Assembly (NCBI GenBank): GCA_037176885.1
Contig: JAWWNJ010000024.1
Coordinates: 434,001 to 498,000, forward strand
Direction: 5' to 3'
DNA: 64,000 bases
Source: Favolaschia claudopus
Lineage: Eukaryota > Basidiomycota > Agaricomycetes > Agaricales > Mycenaceae
A model generated the notes under the pieces. It was not told the DNA's origin, did no database searches, and was given only the letters and a program-made list of their open reading frames with translations. The position numbers and the translations under genes are program-made. Of the stretch, positions 32,231-44,071 are shown in pieces (the stretch's first letter is position 1; every line of letters starts with the position of its first letter).

Positions 32231-32953
32231 TCAGTACCGCTGCCCGAAGCTCTTCTCCTCAAGCTCGATCTCCCGGGACACCTGTGTGAGATCGCAGGCG
32301 GCGCAACACCACGCTGCGCAACAGTCCCCACATCCGCCACCTTCGATTCCATAGCGCCCACGCACTTCACCGCGGTTCATGCACTAAAAGACATGTGAAT
32401 AACAACGATCAAACAGAACAGAAGAAAGAGTGATAGAGACGCACCTGGAGGATGCAGCCTAGACCGACAAAGGACGTTAAGATGCAGTGTGCCCAGCAAG
32501 CACCGCTGCAGCAGCTTCCACCATCGGGGTCGGGCGAGCCCTTGTCGTTGAGGTGACCCAGACGTTGTTTGTTCTTTCCGTGCACGATACAGGGGCACCA
32601 GCAGGCGTAGCAGCCTGATTTTCAGAAAGAATCAATGAGTGGGCTGGAGACAACAGTGACGAATGGTTGAAGAACGTACAAGTGCCGCAGGACTCGAAGC
32701 AGGAGCAGAGACCGTGGCTCCACTCGCGCTTTCCATCGCTATTCAAAGGTTTTCCGGCCGCGTTGCGGTTGCCCCCGCCGATTTGCATACCCATGGTGGG
32801 CATGGGCTTGAGTCGTCGTTGAGCGTCCAGATACACGGATTAGTGAAGTAGATGCAAATACCTGTTGGGACTGATAATACTGTTGTTGTTGCTAGCGGAG
32901 ATGATATGAGCAACATGGAAAGCATTGAGAGAGATGCAACTCACGTAGGCCAT
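32231..32953 (-). CDS. PLAC8 family cysteine-rich protein
   Basis: Five exons join in phase: 32953-32945 (three codons only), 32891-32862, 32806-32680, 32614-32445 and 32383-32231, giving 162 residues. A short Gln-rich N-terminus (MAYQQQQYYQSQQ) precedes the domain. PLAC8 features follow: WSHGLCSCFESCGTC, then CYACWCPCIVHGKNKQRL, SCCSGACWAHCILTS, GCILQCMNRGEVRGRYGI, GGGCGDCCAAWCCAACDL and a charged tail ending GQRY. Fungal and plant members are small membrane-associated proteins linked to cadmium tolerance or cell size. The substrate or role of this one cannot be read from sequence. Confidence 0.92.
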
Positions 32954-33737
32954 GAAGACGAAGGTAAAACGGAGAAGAAACAAACAAAAAAGGGTTGGGG
33001 GTGAAGAGGAACGGGAGACCGAGATTTTATGTGGCCAGACTTATATCCCCTGACTGAGGCGTTTTGATTGACGGGTACCGCTTGCAGTAAGGAGATGGAT
33101 GACAGGTCCAGGACACCGAAACCCATCATTGTTTCGGCTATTGGTCAAAAGTGCATTGCCTTCCTCAAAATCTGTGCGTGCCTTGGCAACGCAATAACGG
33201 ACCAGTGATAACGGCCTCTGACTGGCGATAGATAAGTGAATTTGCAGCAGTAGGATGAGGGGAATTGTAAGGGATGAGGGACGACAAGGACGATAAGTGA
33301 CTCACGCTGACAAAAATCATCAATGAAGGAAGATCGTCTTTGCGTGGACGACATCCGTTTCTCGTGGTTCCTCTGGCAACTGGGCGCTATTTGTCGATGG
33401 CCTGAGGCCAGCCAAAAAACGCGTGTTCAGCGGCGATGAACGAAAACACGAAAAGAGAGGAATGGGCCGTTTAGCCGCGCGAAAAGCAGATACGACGCGG
33501 TGATTTAGGCCGCGAAGGCCCAACGAAGGCCTGATTTATTGGATTCTGAATGTAGAAGTCCTTACTAGGCCTTTCTTGCGGGGTTTCTCGGTTTCTGGGG
33601 CGGGGCTTGCAATCGATTCGTCCAAACAACGTCGAAAGAGAAACAGGTCAAGTCGGAGCTTTCCGGCTGCATCGGCCGAAAGCGGGAATTGCGGGCGTTA
33701 CAGCGTAACAAAAATTGTCACACCCAGTTTCCGTGTT
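32954..33737. other. divergent intergenic region
   Basis: 784 bp between PLAC8 (minus) and ATP4 (plus). It includes both promoters. No further gene or clear element is seen. Confidence 0.4.
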
Positions 33738-34757
33738 ATGGCGTCTCGAATTGCTATCAGCTCGTTGAGAGCAGCAGGCAAGCCCTCTCTCCCCTCCAAA
33801 CTCACTTATATCAACTCTTTCTCTCATTTAGCCCGACCGCGAGCGGTCGCGGCCATTCCCCAGGTCCTCAATGCGTACGTCTCGTCACTACTCGCCACGG
33901 TGACGCCGTCTCAAGTATCTCTTTTAGTCGTTCAATGTCGAGCTCCTCCAACCCCCCACCCCCCTCCGAGCGTGCCTCCGAAATTATAAACAAGCTCCCC
34001 TCCTCGCCAAACCTCATCACCAAAGCCGGAACCGCCGTCCTCGGAACCGGTATCGTCGCCGCCGCCCTTTCCTCCGAGCTCTATGTTATCGGAGACGAGA
34101 CCGTGCTCCTCGTCGGTTCTATGATTTTCCTGACGCTGGTTGCGAGGGTATGTGTTTTTTTTCAACGCGTTCAAAACAAATTTTCTTGAATGCTGAAATA
34201 CCGTGTTTTTGTAGGCCATCCGCCAACCGTACAGTGACTGGGCCGACGCGCAGGTCGCACGTATCAAGGGCGTCCTCGATGATGCTCGTCGGGACCACAC
34301 TCAAGCAGTCAAAGACCGCATCGACAACGTCGCCCAGATGAAAGATGTCGTCGCTCTTACCAAGGGTCTCTTCGCGCTCTCTAAGGTTCGTCTCGTCATT
34401 TTCTGCATACATCAAGAAAAATAATTTCGTCGCGTCTTGACGTATAGGAGACCGCCGTCCTTGAATCCCAAGCCTTCGTCCAGAAACAAAAGGTTGCCAT
34501 CGCCTCGGAGATCAAGGGTGTCCTCGACAGCTGGGTTCGCTACGAGCAGCAGCAGAAGGAGAGCGAGCAGGCGGAGCTTACCAAGGCCGTCATTGACAAG
34601 GTTCTCGCTGTCATGAAGGACGAAAAGACGCAGAAGGAAATCCTCATGGGTGCGGTTGCGGAAATAGAATGTAAGTCGTTTCCCTCCTTATTGTGCGTGT
34701 TACAGTTCAGAGGTTGATGATGTTTGCGCAGTGCTCGTTAAAAACAAAGCCATTTAA
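33738..34757 (+). CDS. ATP4: mitochondrial ATP synthase subunit 4 (subunit b)
   Basis: Peripheral-stalk subunit of F1Fo ATP synthase in the inner mitochondrial membrane. Five exons join in phase: 33738-33874, 33928-34147, 34215-34385, 34448-34670 and 34732-34757, giving 258 residues. The first 45 residues form an amphipathic, arginine-containing presequence (MASRIAISSLRAAGKPSLPS). Two hydrophobic segments follow (AGTAVLGTGIVAAALSSELY, VLLVGSMIFLTLVARAI), then the long charged helix of the stalk (YSDWADAQVARIKGVLDDAR, FVQKQKVAIASEIKGVLDSW) and a short C-terminus ELLVKNKAI. Confidence 0.93.
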
Positions 34758-36140
34758 TTATGTAGAGTCTGGAATAAAACCTCTGCATGTGGTTCATCGC
34801 GAACCGTTCGTATTCCATTAACTCTAGCGTGTGGTCCCTTGTCTGGATCCGGATCCACCGCCTCTTTCCTTGGCAAATACTGGAGAGGAGGTGAGGAACA
34901 AGGGTTTCTTTACATTGACGCGAAGGCACATAATTATTTCCTTCCCAGCCAAATGCGATGATGCAGAAAGGGTTAACTATCTCCTTACTTCGTCCTTCAA
35001 ACCTGTGATCACTTCGCAGAACTTACAGTCTTCTGCTTCTGCTGAAACAACAGTCTTCCGCTTCGCCGTCTGCAGCCTCTTAATTCAAGAGGCTATATTT
35101 GTATGTTTCAAGCGACGGCATACCGCAGGTCTGGCTTCTTGTGCCCCTTCACCTCCGACGGTCTGATAATGGTCACGTATTGCGGATACCATCTGAATGT
35201 TGCGATCCCTATGGAAGCGGGAAGGCCATTCACCCTGCAGTAATCAAAGAAACACCTTCCTCCAGCTCCTGAATTATCAACTGGAAGCTAAGTATACCAA
35301 CCGTCGCTCAATTGTTTGTGCGATCTCGCTACGCACCAGGGATTCGACGTTGCGAACTCTTTTGTTGTGAGGGGAATTGCACCTAGAGCAGCTCAGCTAC
35401 AGTGTCTATGCTCCCCTCCATTCAGGCTATATTGATGGACGAAGATTCAAGCATCTCTCACTCGTCCAAAGTCTCTCGTTGACGTTAAGCTGAGATGTGC
35501 TCTATTTTCGTTCTTCGATGATGATACCTCCCATCTACACCTGATGCATGAAGATCGCAAGCTTCTTTCTCGCAGTCATGTTCCACTCAATGTTCTTAGA
35601 AGACAGTCAGAGATCTACGCGGTACAAAATCTCGAAGGCATGGTCGCTTGCACTATTGACTGTTTTTCCCTGGCTCATACGGCCCACATCTAGAAAAGCC
35701 AAATTTCGAGATGGTCAAAGCGATATCTGCGAGTGATCGGACAAATTCGGACCGCTTGTGGAGGAAGCGGGGACAAATGTAGCCGATTGGTGAGATGTCG
35801 ACTTGTTGCTATCCTCATGACAGAACTCATCACTGCGACGAATTAGAAGAACGGGTTTCTCACCGCGTTTACTCAAAACTCATGAGGTCCTCGAAGGCTC
35901 TCTCGTTTCCTTATACCCTCATCGTCCCGACGGGCGCCCTCCCCGTTCTCCAGGGGTAAATTTCTGTCTACGACGACATCCGACGTCCTTTCATTCATTC
36001 ACTTTGGCCGTACAACGACTATCCCCGGATTGGATAGATTCATTTCGTCTAAGGCACCTCGTGCCCTCTTTCTCTGGCAACCAGACTTGGCTTTGGGCGC
36101 CCATTGGCATTGCTGCCACTGCTGGGCCTCCTCGCTCTCG
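34758..36140. other. 1.4 kb intergenic stretch, no gene seen
   Basis: 3' flank of ATP4 and upstream region of the membrane-protein gene at 36141. Only short frames without conserved content. Confidence 0.4.
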
Positions 36141-37124
36141 ATGCTCTGGCTCAGGCATCGAACAGCATTGATATCTCCACTATCCTGGCAATGGCTAGCG
36201 CTGCTACTCGTCATCTTATCTGTCGTCCCCATAACACAGGCGGCAGGATCCGTCAACGTCTCCATCGCCAACACGTCCCCGCAGATTGTGTACACTCCGT
36301 TTCTGTGCAACGTCACGGCGGGGGTCACCTCAGATAATCCTGATTGCTCGGGGGGCTGGTGAGTCGTGTGCCAAATTACATGTGCGCAATCGAAGTTGAG
36401 ATGGAACGCGAAAATGAAGGAATGCATCTTCGGTCTCGGGGATCCCGACTGTGACGACGAGGGGGGCTGCCCCCGAAGGCGCGGAGCTCGTGCCGCAGAT
36501 GTTCCTCTCCTTCCGAGGTGTGTTACGCCATCCCGAGTTATGTTGGACAGTTTACTAAATACGCCCAGCATCCGCGCTTTACATGTTCACCTCAGGCGTT
36601 TCAAATGCAAGCGCCAACTTCACCGTAACCTCCTCCTCCCTGACGCTCTCCCGCGTGGTCGACACTGCAGTCGGACTCGTCGCCATCGTCAATCTTAATG
36701 AAACCCAGCTCACGTCTTTAACGATCTCCTTCATGCCGGGTCAAAATGCTTCGCGTCTTGACATTGGCTCGATTCTCGTCACCGTCCCCGACGCGTACGT
36801 AGCGCATTCGTTTCTGCTATGCAATACATCTAAGCAAGAACGAACAGTCAAGCAACTTCTTCATTTCTCCCAACCTTGACACTACCACCCTCAATATCAC
36901 TTCCAACATTTATACCCCAGACCACAACTGCTTCCAGCTCCTCTTCACCCTCTCCGACGAGCACCCCCCGCTCTCTCTCTCATCGAGCTCAAATCGCCGA
37001 AGCCCTAGGTTTAGTCCTCGGGCTCGGTGTAGGCCTCACCCTCCTCGCAATCGTTGCATTCTTCTGGTGGAAACGCCGGCGACGACTGCGCGCAGAGGCG
37101 CAACGAGAAAACAGCTGGTTTTAA
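36141..37124 (+). CDS. single-pass membrane protein with glycosylated ectodomain
   Basis: Four exons join in phase: 36141-36358, 36420-36517, 36569-36794 and 36848-37124, giving 272 residues. A signal peptide is near residues 14-35 (WQWLALLLVILSVVPITQAA). The ectodomain of about 150 residues has several N-glycosylation sites (NVS, NVT, NAS, NFT, NET) and a Ser/Thr/Pro stalk. The TM segment is ALGLVLGLGVGLTLLAIVAFFWW followed by KRRRRLR and only about a dozen more residues. It shares this layout, but no obvious sequence, with the protein at 975-2124. The ATG at 36141 was chosen because it directly precedes the signal peptide. Function unknown. Confidence 0.75.
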
Positions 37125-37270
37125 ATCTGAATTCAATCGGGCTTCCAGGGTTGTTTTGTATTTCTAAATATTACATGCGGGCGGTTCCCGCATTAATGTA
37201 TCCGTAGATGGGTTTCCAACTAATTGGAATGGATTACTCGAATCGCCAGCATACATGCGGGCTGAATTTT

Positions 37271-38585
37271 TCAAAGATCTAAAGGGTGCACTGGCTCCTC
37301 CTGGGCCATCTCCACGGGGTCATCGTACGACCTCACCCAGAGGAGGCCGCCGCCATCCACCGAGGGATCCATAACGCACGAATAATGTGTGCACTCATTC
37401 TGCACCGGCTGGACTTGCAGCTGGCGTACCACATCTTTTACCTTGAGCCCCTTCCCTTCCTTCTTCCACAAATGGGAAATACACTCCTTCCGCTCGATAC
37501 TGTCCAACACAACATCATGCACCGCGCCTCCCTCCCGCTGCAGCATCGCACGCCACTCCTCCGGCGTCAGCCCCTCAAGGCGCGTATCATGATTCGTCAC
37601 CGCAAGGAAGTCGTCCGCCGTTTTTACGACGGCACTTTTCAAATCCTTTTCGAGGATCAGAACGGAGGCGGGGGTGCAGAAGATGAGGTAGCAGGGGGTG
37701 GTTGAGCGGGAGGAGAGTGTTTCAGCGAGCGAGGCGAGGGAAGGAGGGGGAGATGGGGAGAGGAGGATCTGTCGAAGGATGGAGGAGATGGAGGGGCGGA
37801 AGCCGAGGAGGACGAGTGCTTGGTGGAGTCGGTGAGCGAAGAGGGAGGCGGGGGAGGAGGCGAAGCGGACGCGGTAGTTTAGTGATATGGAGAGCCCCGC
37901 GCGAACACCAGTTAGGATACCGATGTAGCCTGCATAGGTGATTGCTCTGTGTAGCGACATGAAGAAAAATTGGTCAAGCAATACGAAACAGAAACTGAAC
38001 AATGCCGTCTGCAACACGGCCAACCTACCTCGCAACGATTTGACCATCCCGTATATATTCCACGCAGATAATGAGCTGGCGTAGAGGGTCCATCGCCCAA
38101 TCAAGCCCACGAAAATGAACAATTCCATTTCGATAAGGACCGCCTGCGGAGCCAGCGTCCGCAACGCGGACACCCCCACTCGAGCAACCGGAGAACAAAT
38201 CCAGAAACGTGTTAAACGCGACAACCAAATGCACGGGGACGCCCGTGGCTTTGGATATCCCGTGTATTTCTTTGCTTTCTTCACTGGAATGTACACGCCT
38301 CAAGAGCGATTTCGCCAGAAAGTCGATAATGCGAGGCCTCCGAGTAAAGTCTTGCAAGAGGTCGTCGTAGATGGGCATGATGCCTCCCAGAAATGCTTTG
38401 TAGTCGGCACAGATCTCATCGTACCGGTGTTCTGGAGGCAAAGAGAGGTTGACCTGGTAGGTTGGCGTTGTATTGCTGCTGCTTAGATCTTTGCGCCGAG
38501 TGGAGTTCGTCCAAGTCGAGGTTGTGGTGTCTTGTGAGACAGTGGAACGCGTAGTTCTGGTCTTAGAACGCGTGGTGGGAGCCAT
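37271..38585 (-). CDS. acid ceramidase/NAAA-like N-terminal-nucleophile amidase
   Basis: Two exons join in phase: 38585-38029 and 37946-37271, giving 410 residues. Family blocks are visible: AFLGGIMPIYDDLLQDF, VAFNTFLDLFSGCSS, GIVHFRGLDWAMDPLRQL, YAGYIGILTGVRAGLSISLN and CTHYSCVMDPSVDGGGL. The cysteine near residue 134 sits where the autoproteolytic nucleophile of acid ceramidase and N-acylethanolamine amidase lies. These enzymes hydrolyse ceramides or fatty-acid amides. The N-terminus (MAPTTRSKTRTTRS) is basic and Ser/Thr-rich with no obvious signal peptide, unlike the lysosomal animal enzymes. The substrate cannot be fixed from sequence. Confidence 0.85.
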
Positions 38586-38843
38586 GAACAGCGGGCAAAG
38601 CTGTTAAGATCGCATTGAATGACTGGACGTTCGAAGCGCTCTGACTCCAAAGCGCCTACTGCAGAGATTGCGGGAATTAGATTGTTCAGGTCACTGTGAC
38701 AGCCATCGTTGGCGGGACCGGGCGCCTCATTGAGCAAGCTATTACAAAATCTTCCCCAGATGGAATTTGCGGAAACAAGGAGTACGAGAAAAAATACGAC
38801 TGTATTACAGTCGTCCTTATTTAGATAGCAAATTCCCTTCTTT

Positions 38844-41800
38844 TCACCGAGCACTAAACGAATACCGCCCAGATCCTATCGAAATCTGCTGAGTTGCCGC
38901 ACTCGACGTCGCATTCCCTGCGATGATACTATTCTGCGAGACAGGTTTTCCGCCTTCTTGGATGCGCAGCCCAGCGGCGAAAGATATTGTTGCGGTAACA
39001 CCAACGGGGACGCCGACATTGAGCGATACCACGCGGTTTGAGTTGGTCCAAGCAACGGTGAGGTTGCCGAACGGTGTTAGCATCCATCCAGAGGCCGATG
39101 TGAGACCGCTGGCGCTTGTGTACGCGGGCGCAATTGAGACGGTTTGGAAGGCGACGCTGGTGGATTGAATTCCAAGTACGTGTTTGTAGAACCAGTCCTC
39201 GAAGGTGCCGAGGAACATCTATACAATGGTCAATCCGGAGCGAAGAGAATGTTGAACGAAAGCGTACATGATCATGGGAACGCGCAGTCAGAAGCCAGTG
39301 CTCCCACTGAATGAAATTTCAGCTTCAGAATATGGACGAATTTTGATGCAGACGAACCATAGTGGTGGCACCATTCGCGATCCAATATCCCCAGGATGGG
39401 TACGTCGTCTGCTGTGCAAGCAACAACGCAGTATCAGCATGTCCGTGCACTGTGAGCATCGGCAAAAGCTGTTTCGTGCTAAGAGCACCAGTGTTCAGAT
39501 GCCCTCCACGTGCATTGACATCAGCAGCTACACTATCCGCGACCACCTTCGCAGTATTGGAATTGGGCGTAAGGTTAAACGCAAGCGCGAGCAAGTTATG
39601 CGATTGCCGATAGCCATTGTCACCGGAACCTACATAGTACCCGGTCGAGGAACTGAGGAACGCATTGTTGAAGGCGGTCTTGACAGCGGCCGCCTGTGAG
39701 GCAAACGTAGACGCATCGGCGGTGTTACCGAGGACGGTTGCGACAGTGCTCATCGTGTCCAGCATATGGTATCTGGAGAAACCAAGTTCAGTTTGAGTTG
39801 CAGCGTGGTACGATAATGCTCACAGGAAGGCCGTAGCGGGAATGCGAGAATCTTCCGGGGGATTTCCGCCAAGAGGCGACGTTTCCTGAATGGATTGTCA
39901 GCCTTGAGCGCCTGCTGCATAGTCACAACATGCTCACCGGAGTGTCCCAATCTCCTAGCCCCGTCGACGCGATATTATTGGGCGATCGTCCGAGCTCGAA
40001 TTCAATGTACGACTTCATTGAGGCATAGTTGTCAGACAGTACGCGCGTGTCACCGCGGTAGGAATAGATCCAAGCTGGAATCAAAATGAAAGCCGAGCTA
40101 AGGTGCATCCGTGAGTAAGTAAATTTGTATGGGAGGAGAGTAAGGGTCCTGACTGCCAGGTATCCGCCTGATTATTTTGTCCCCACCCACTGTCTGGAGC
40201 AATTACTGCAGGGGGGCCATTAGTACGGGAGTCACGAAGGTCTTCGGAGTATTTGGCCAAAAGGTCGGCAGAGTCGAAGTTAGTCAAAAACATTTCCTAC
40301 ATTCAAGTCAATTCACGAATGAATTCGGGTCTCGAGGAGCTACTTACAGCAGAAACCATTGCGTCGCCAGACCTTCAGATCAGATTAATTCACATTACGG
40401 AACAAGGACACGAAAAACGACAGACCATCCGTTCTTCTCGAACGTGGGGCAGTCCTCGGGTATCGAATGCACATTATTCAGCATTGTGAAAACTGATGCA
40501 GTATGCAGCTGGTTCAAAAGGGTACTTGAGCTCGTGAATCCGGCCTGAATCGTAAGGTCATCGTGCACGACTTGTCCAATGATATTGGCGGGTGTTGGTG
40601 GTTGAGAACCCGGCCAACCAAGGATCTGAATGTACTGGTACCCTGTAGAGACGATTGAGTGCAGATCTCATGTCCCAATCAATGTGCATACCCTTGTAAG
40701 AGAATTGCGGCTCGAACACTTCGGCAGAACCTGTTCCGGCCAACCAAAAGCGGTCGGTCTGGAAATTGTTCGCGTAGTAATGCTGAAGGTCTAAGCATTA
40801 CAACGTATCAGTATGTTGACTTCCCCTGCTCACAAGCTCGGCACGAACCTTGATATATAACCGTCCCATCCGAGTTCAATTTCTCTCCGTAATGCACTGT
40901 CACAAGACTGCCTTTCGGTCCTGTTACAGTCAAACGAACCCAGCCAGCAACAGTGCGGCTGAAAGCAGCCACGTATTGACTATCACACCATGTAAGAGTT
41001 CTCTTCAGCCAAAAAAGAATAGGTCAATGCCCACCCCGGAACAGGTTGCGTGATAGACACAGGAGTGAGGCTGGCGACAACGCGCGTTGGGGGGTTCCTA
41101 GCACGTACGAGAGCACCCTGCGATCGTGATGACGATGAGAACAGAAAATTATGGGGAATTTTGTGGACCGACTTTTGGAACTTGGCCCGCCAACGCAAAG
41201 TTCCATGCGCTGTCATCGAAACTGGGAAGGTTCCAGTTGGGGATTGTGTAGCGTGCTACCGCCGTTGTAAGTGCTGGAATAATGGACCCCGTTGTAAAAC
41301 ACACCATCGTAATTCTCCCCGCCAAATACGTCGTCCAGACGTGTCGGACCCTCGATATTCTAAGGTCATGTGAGACATTTTGACATGAAACCGAATCACA
41401 AAGCGACGCACTTTCCAAGCTCCCGAGCTGACAATCTTGTCCTTACTTCCATCGCTGTACGTAAGACTCAACACAGCGCGAAGTACAGGCTCTCCATGCC
41501 AAGGGGCGCCATTCCAGTTCCAAACATTGCCTTGAGTGACGCCGTAGTGCGAACGACCAAGGATCGCTGATAAAACGTTGTTTCCTATGATTATTATGTC
41601 AGAAGGCGTCAAGAGCCAGTAGAGAATAGTAGTGGAAAACCAACCTTGCGTTACCAAGCTCTGAACATCCAGCACAACGTACTGTATCCTCGTATCGTAC
41701 TTGGTGAAACCAGGGCTGAGTACGTGGTCGCTGACTGGCTTGCCGTTGAGTGTTATGGTCGCGTATCCACCAGCAGAGTAGTACAAGTGTGCTCTGGTCA

Positions 41801-43476
41801 CCTAACACCAAGCAATGAGTCAACAACTGTTTGAAGAAGTAACCGCCGCCGTGAACTCACCTGCTTGCTAACTGAGAACTTCCCGCGCAACAGCGGCGCC
41901 GGATGCTCTCCAAGCGCGTCCTGAATATTCACATTAGTATTCCACGGCCCCACTCCATACGTCCCCTCACTCGACGCCGCAGCCCAACTACCATCATTGA
42001 AATCCGCCGCCTGCCACCCACTCGGCGGACTAGGGTTGACCTTCCACGACGTATCAGTCGTCAGCGCGCTCGAACTCCCGTCAGAGTATAGAATGTTGAT
42101 AGAGGCGAGGAATCCAGCAGGACTAGCACCGCCCGTGCTCACGTCGGGGCGATTGGTAGCCAAGACCGCGAACACGACGTTTCCGGACGAGTTGAGCTGG
42201 ACGTTGAACTGTTGTGCGGTTTGCCATACGTCCGTCTCGTTCGGCGCACCCCCGATCAAGTTCCCGCCGATCCAGAGGGTGAAGACGTCGTCTGCTGTCA
42301 TCACGATAGACGCGCTGACGGGATTCTTTCCGGACGTGGGGGTGAATGCGCGACGGAACGCCATCGTGCCGGCGGGGGCGGCGGAGCCTCCGGTAGCAGT
42401 ATTCCAGATCCAGGTCGCGGTGGTGAGGGGAGGGGTGGTAGGCGTCGGTGCAGCGACGACAACCTGTGTATTCCATGGACTGACACCATACGTCCCCCAA
42501 ACAGCTGGCGCAGACCAGGAAGTGTCCGAGGTTGAGGGCAGCTGGAAGTCAGTTGGGATGGAAGAAGTGGCTTTCCACCCTGTGGATGAGGACGAGGAAA
42601 CGATGGCGCTCGATCCGTCGGTGAAGGTGATTTGGGCGGAAAAGAGCAATCCAGCGGGACCCGCACCACCGGTTCCGACATCAGGGAGATTTGTTGCTTT
42701 GAAGGCAAACAACACAGAAGATGAAGAGGCAGAAAGATCGACGTTGCGGAAAATCTGAGCGTTCCTCCAGATGTCTGTGGTTGTCGGAGACGACCCAACC
42801 AAGGCACCATTGGCATACAGGGTGAAGCGGTCATCTGCGGTCACTAGAACCGTGGCGCTGGAGGGGGTTTTCCCGCTGGGTGGCGTGTAGGTGAGACGCA
42901 GTGCGACGTCGCCAGCGGGTGCGTTGGGGGGAGTCTGACCGGGTTCAGGCGCCCAGATCCAAGATGCAGTGTTGAATGCCGTGAGGAGTGCTGCAGGGAC
43001 GAGAGTTGCGTTTTTCCCGATCCAAACACTGGGGCTCCAGTCGGATTCGCCCTTGAGGAAACCCGAACTGAAAGTCGAAGAAGCTGAGGCACTGCCGGCG
43101 CTCGTTGTGACGCTGACGCTCCAGAAATATGTGGTGTCTGAGGTGAGAGCGGGGCCGCCGTAGGGTGCAAGGTATGGTTTGGAGGACGAGACAGTACCAG
43201 AGTCCCAGACGTCGGTACCTCCCGCGGACCTGGAGGAGACAGTGATACGATATGAGGATTGGCTTACGCCGGATGCCGTGGAGGAGAGCGTCCATGAGAA
43301 CCGAGGCGTAACGTCGATACCCAAGGGTGCAGGCTTGTTTTCGACGAGAAGTCTCGATACCGACACTAATGAATCAAGTCAGATTGAAACCGAAAAGAGG
43401 CTAGACAAAACGCACCCTGAGCACAGACATTCCACAGAACACTAGCGGCGCCTACGAGGGCGAAGAGCACGCGCAT
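38844..43476 (-). CDS. secreted GH78 alpha-L-rhamnosidase
   Basis: Releases terminal L-rhamnose from plant glycosides or pectin side chains. Seventeen exons join in phase: 43476-43416, 43365-41861, 41801-41645, 41584-41412, 41359-41305, 41255-41182, 41117-41035, 40979-40849, 40790-40692, 40642-40426, 40372-40348, 40296-40154, 40097-39938, 39885-39824, 39772-39358, 39306-39268, 39218-38844 (1257 residues). A 19-20 residue signal peptide leads the protein. Residues about 21-130 are an Ig-like/fibronectin-like N domain. Two tandem copies of one module follow (about 154-324 and 337-501). Then come the GH78 N-terminal beta domain and the catalytic (alpha/alpha)6 barrel with IPEDCPTFEKNGWSGDAMVS, whose acidic residues match the family's catalytic region, and IAPDSGWGQNNQADTW. 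The C-terminal beta domain follows WMLTPFGNLTVAW. Confidence 0.93.
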
Positions 43477-44071
43477 TGCGAGTGGGGGCTATGGCCTTCA
43501 GAATCGTTGGCAATGGCATGTTCTCGCCGCGTTAAAATACGAGGGCGTGTCGCGGAACGGCCCGTGTATTGATGGAGGTTGATGCAGATGGTCTTCTACT
43601 GAACGGTTATTCTCTTGCAGATGGATTTCTCTCGGCCTTGCCGCCGTCATTATAGGTTTGGTATAGGTAGCAATCACATGTCGAGTCCGGTGACGATGGA
43701 CTACATACGCATTGCACAAGCGGAACTGGAAGAAAAAAACAGCGAGACACCGAAGATCTGATATGTCGACGAGCTCGAAGGATTTGCGGGATTGTATGGG
43801 GAAATTCGAGGCTGGATGACATGAATACAAGACTCAGACTGATTCAGAGCATCGCGAAGGGTAGAAGTCATAAGGTTGTGCATCCTTGCTCAATCGCTCT
43901 TCCGATGGCGAATTAGTCAGATGTACCGTGATTTGAGAACTACAGCAATTTCCAGAGTCGCGGAGGCCAATTCAAGATTCAAAGTGAGAGTCAAGTTCAA
44001 AGCAGGGCTGGGATCAATCAATAGCGCCAAACAACCGCTTTCACTTCCCAATTCGATCACCTAATTGCAGA
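43477..44071. other. divergent intergenic region
   Basis: About 595 bp between the rhamnosidase start (minus) and ARP2 start (plus). It contains both promoters. No clear element is seen. Confidence 0.4.

Noticed and set aside
40978..41117. Apparent frameshift/stop in the rhamnosidase near PVPGWAL...MV*
   Set aside because: A 55-bp intron (41034-40980) with standard GT-AG ends restores PVPGQYVAAFSRTVAGW in phase.
41256..41304. Second apparent frameshift in the rhamnosidase before PNWNLPSFDDSAW
   Set aside because: A 49-bp GTGTGT...GGTAG intron joins NYD to ARYTIPNW in phase, as in GH78 relatives.
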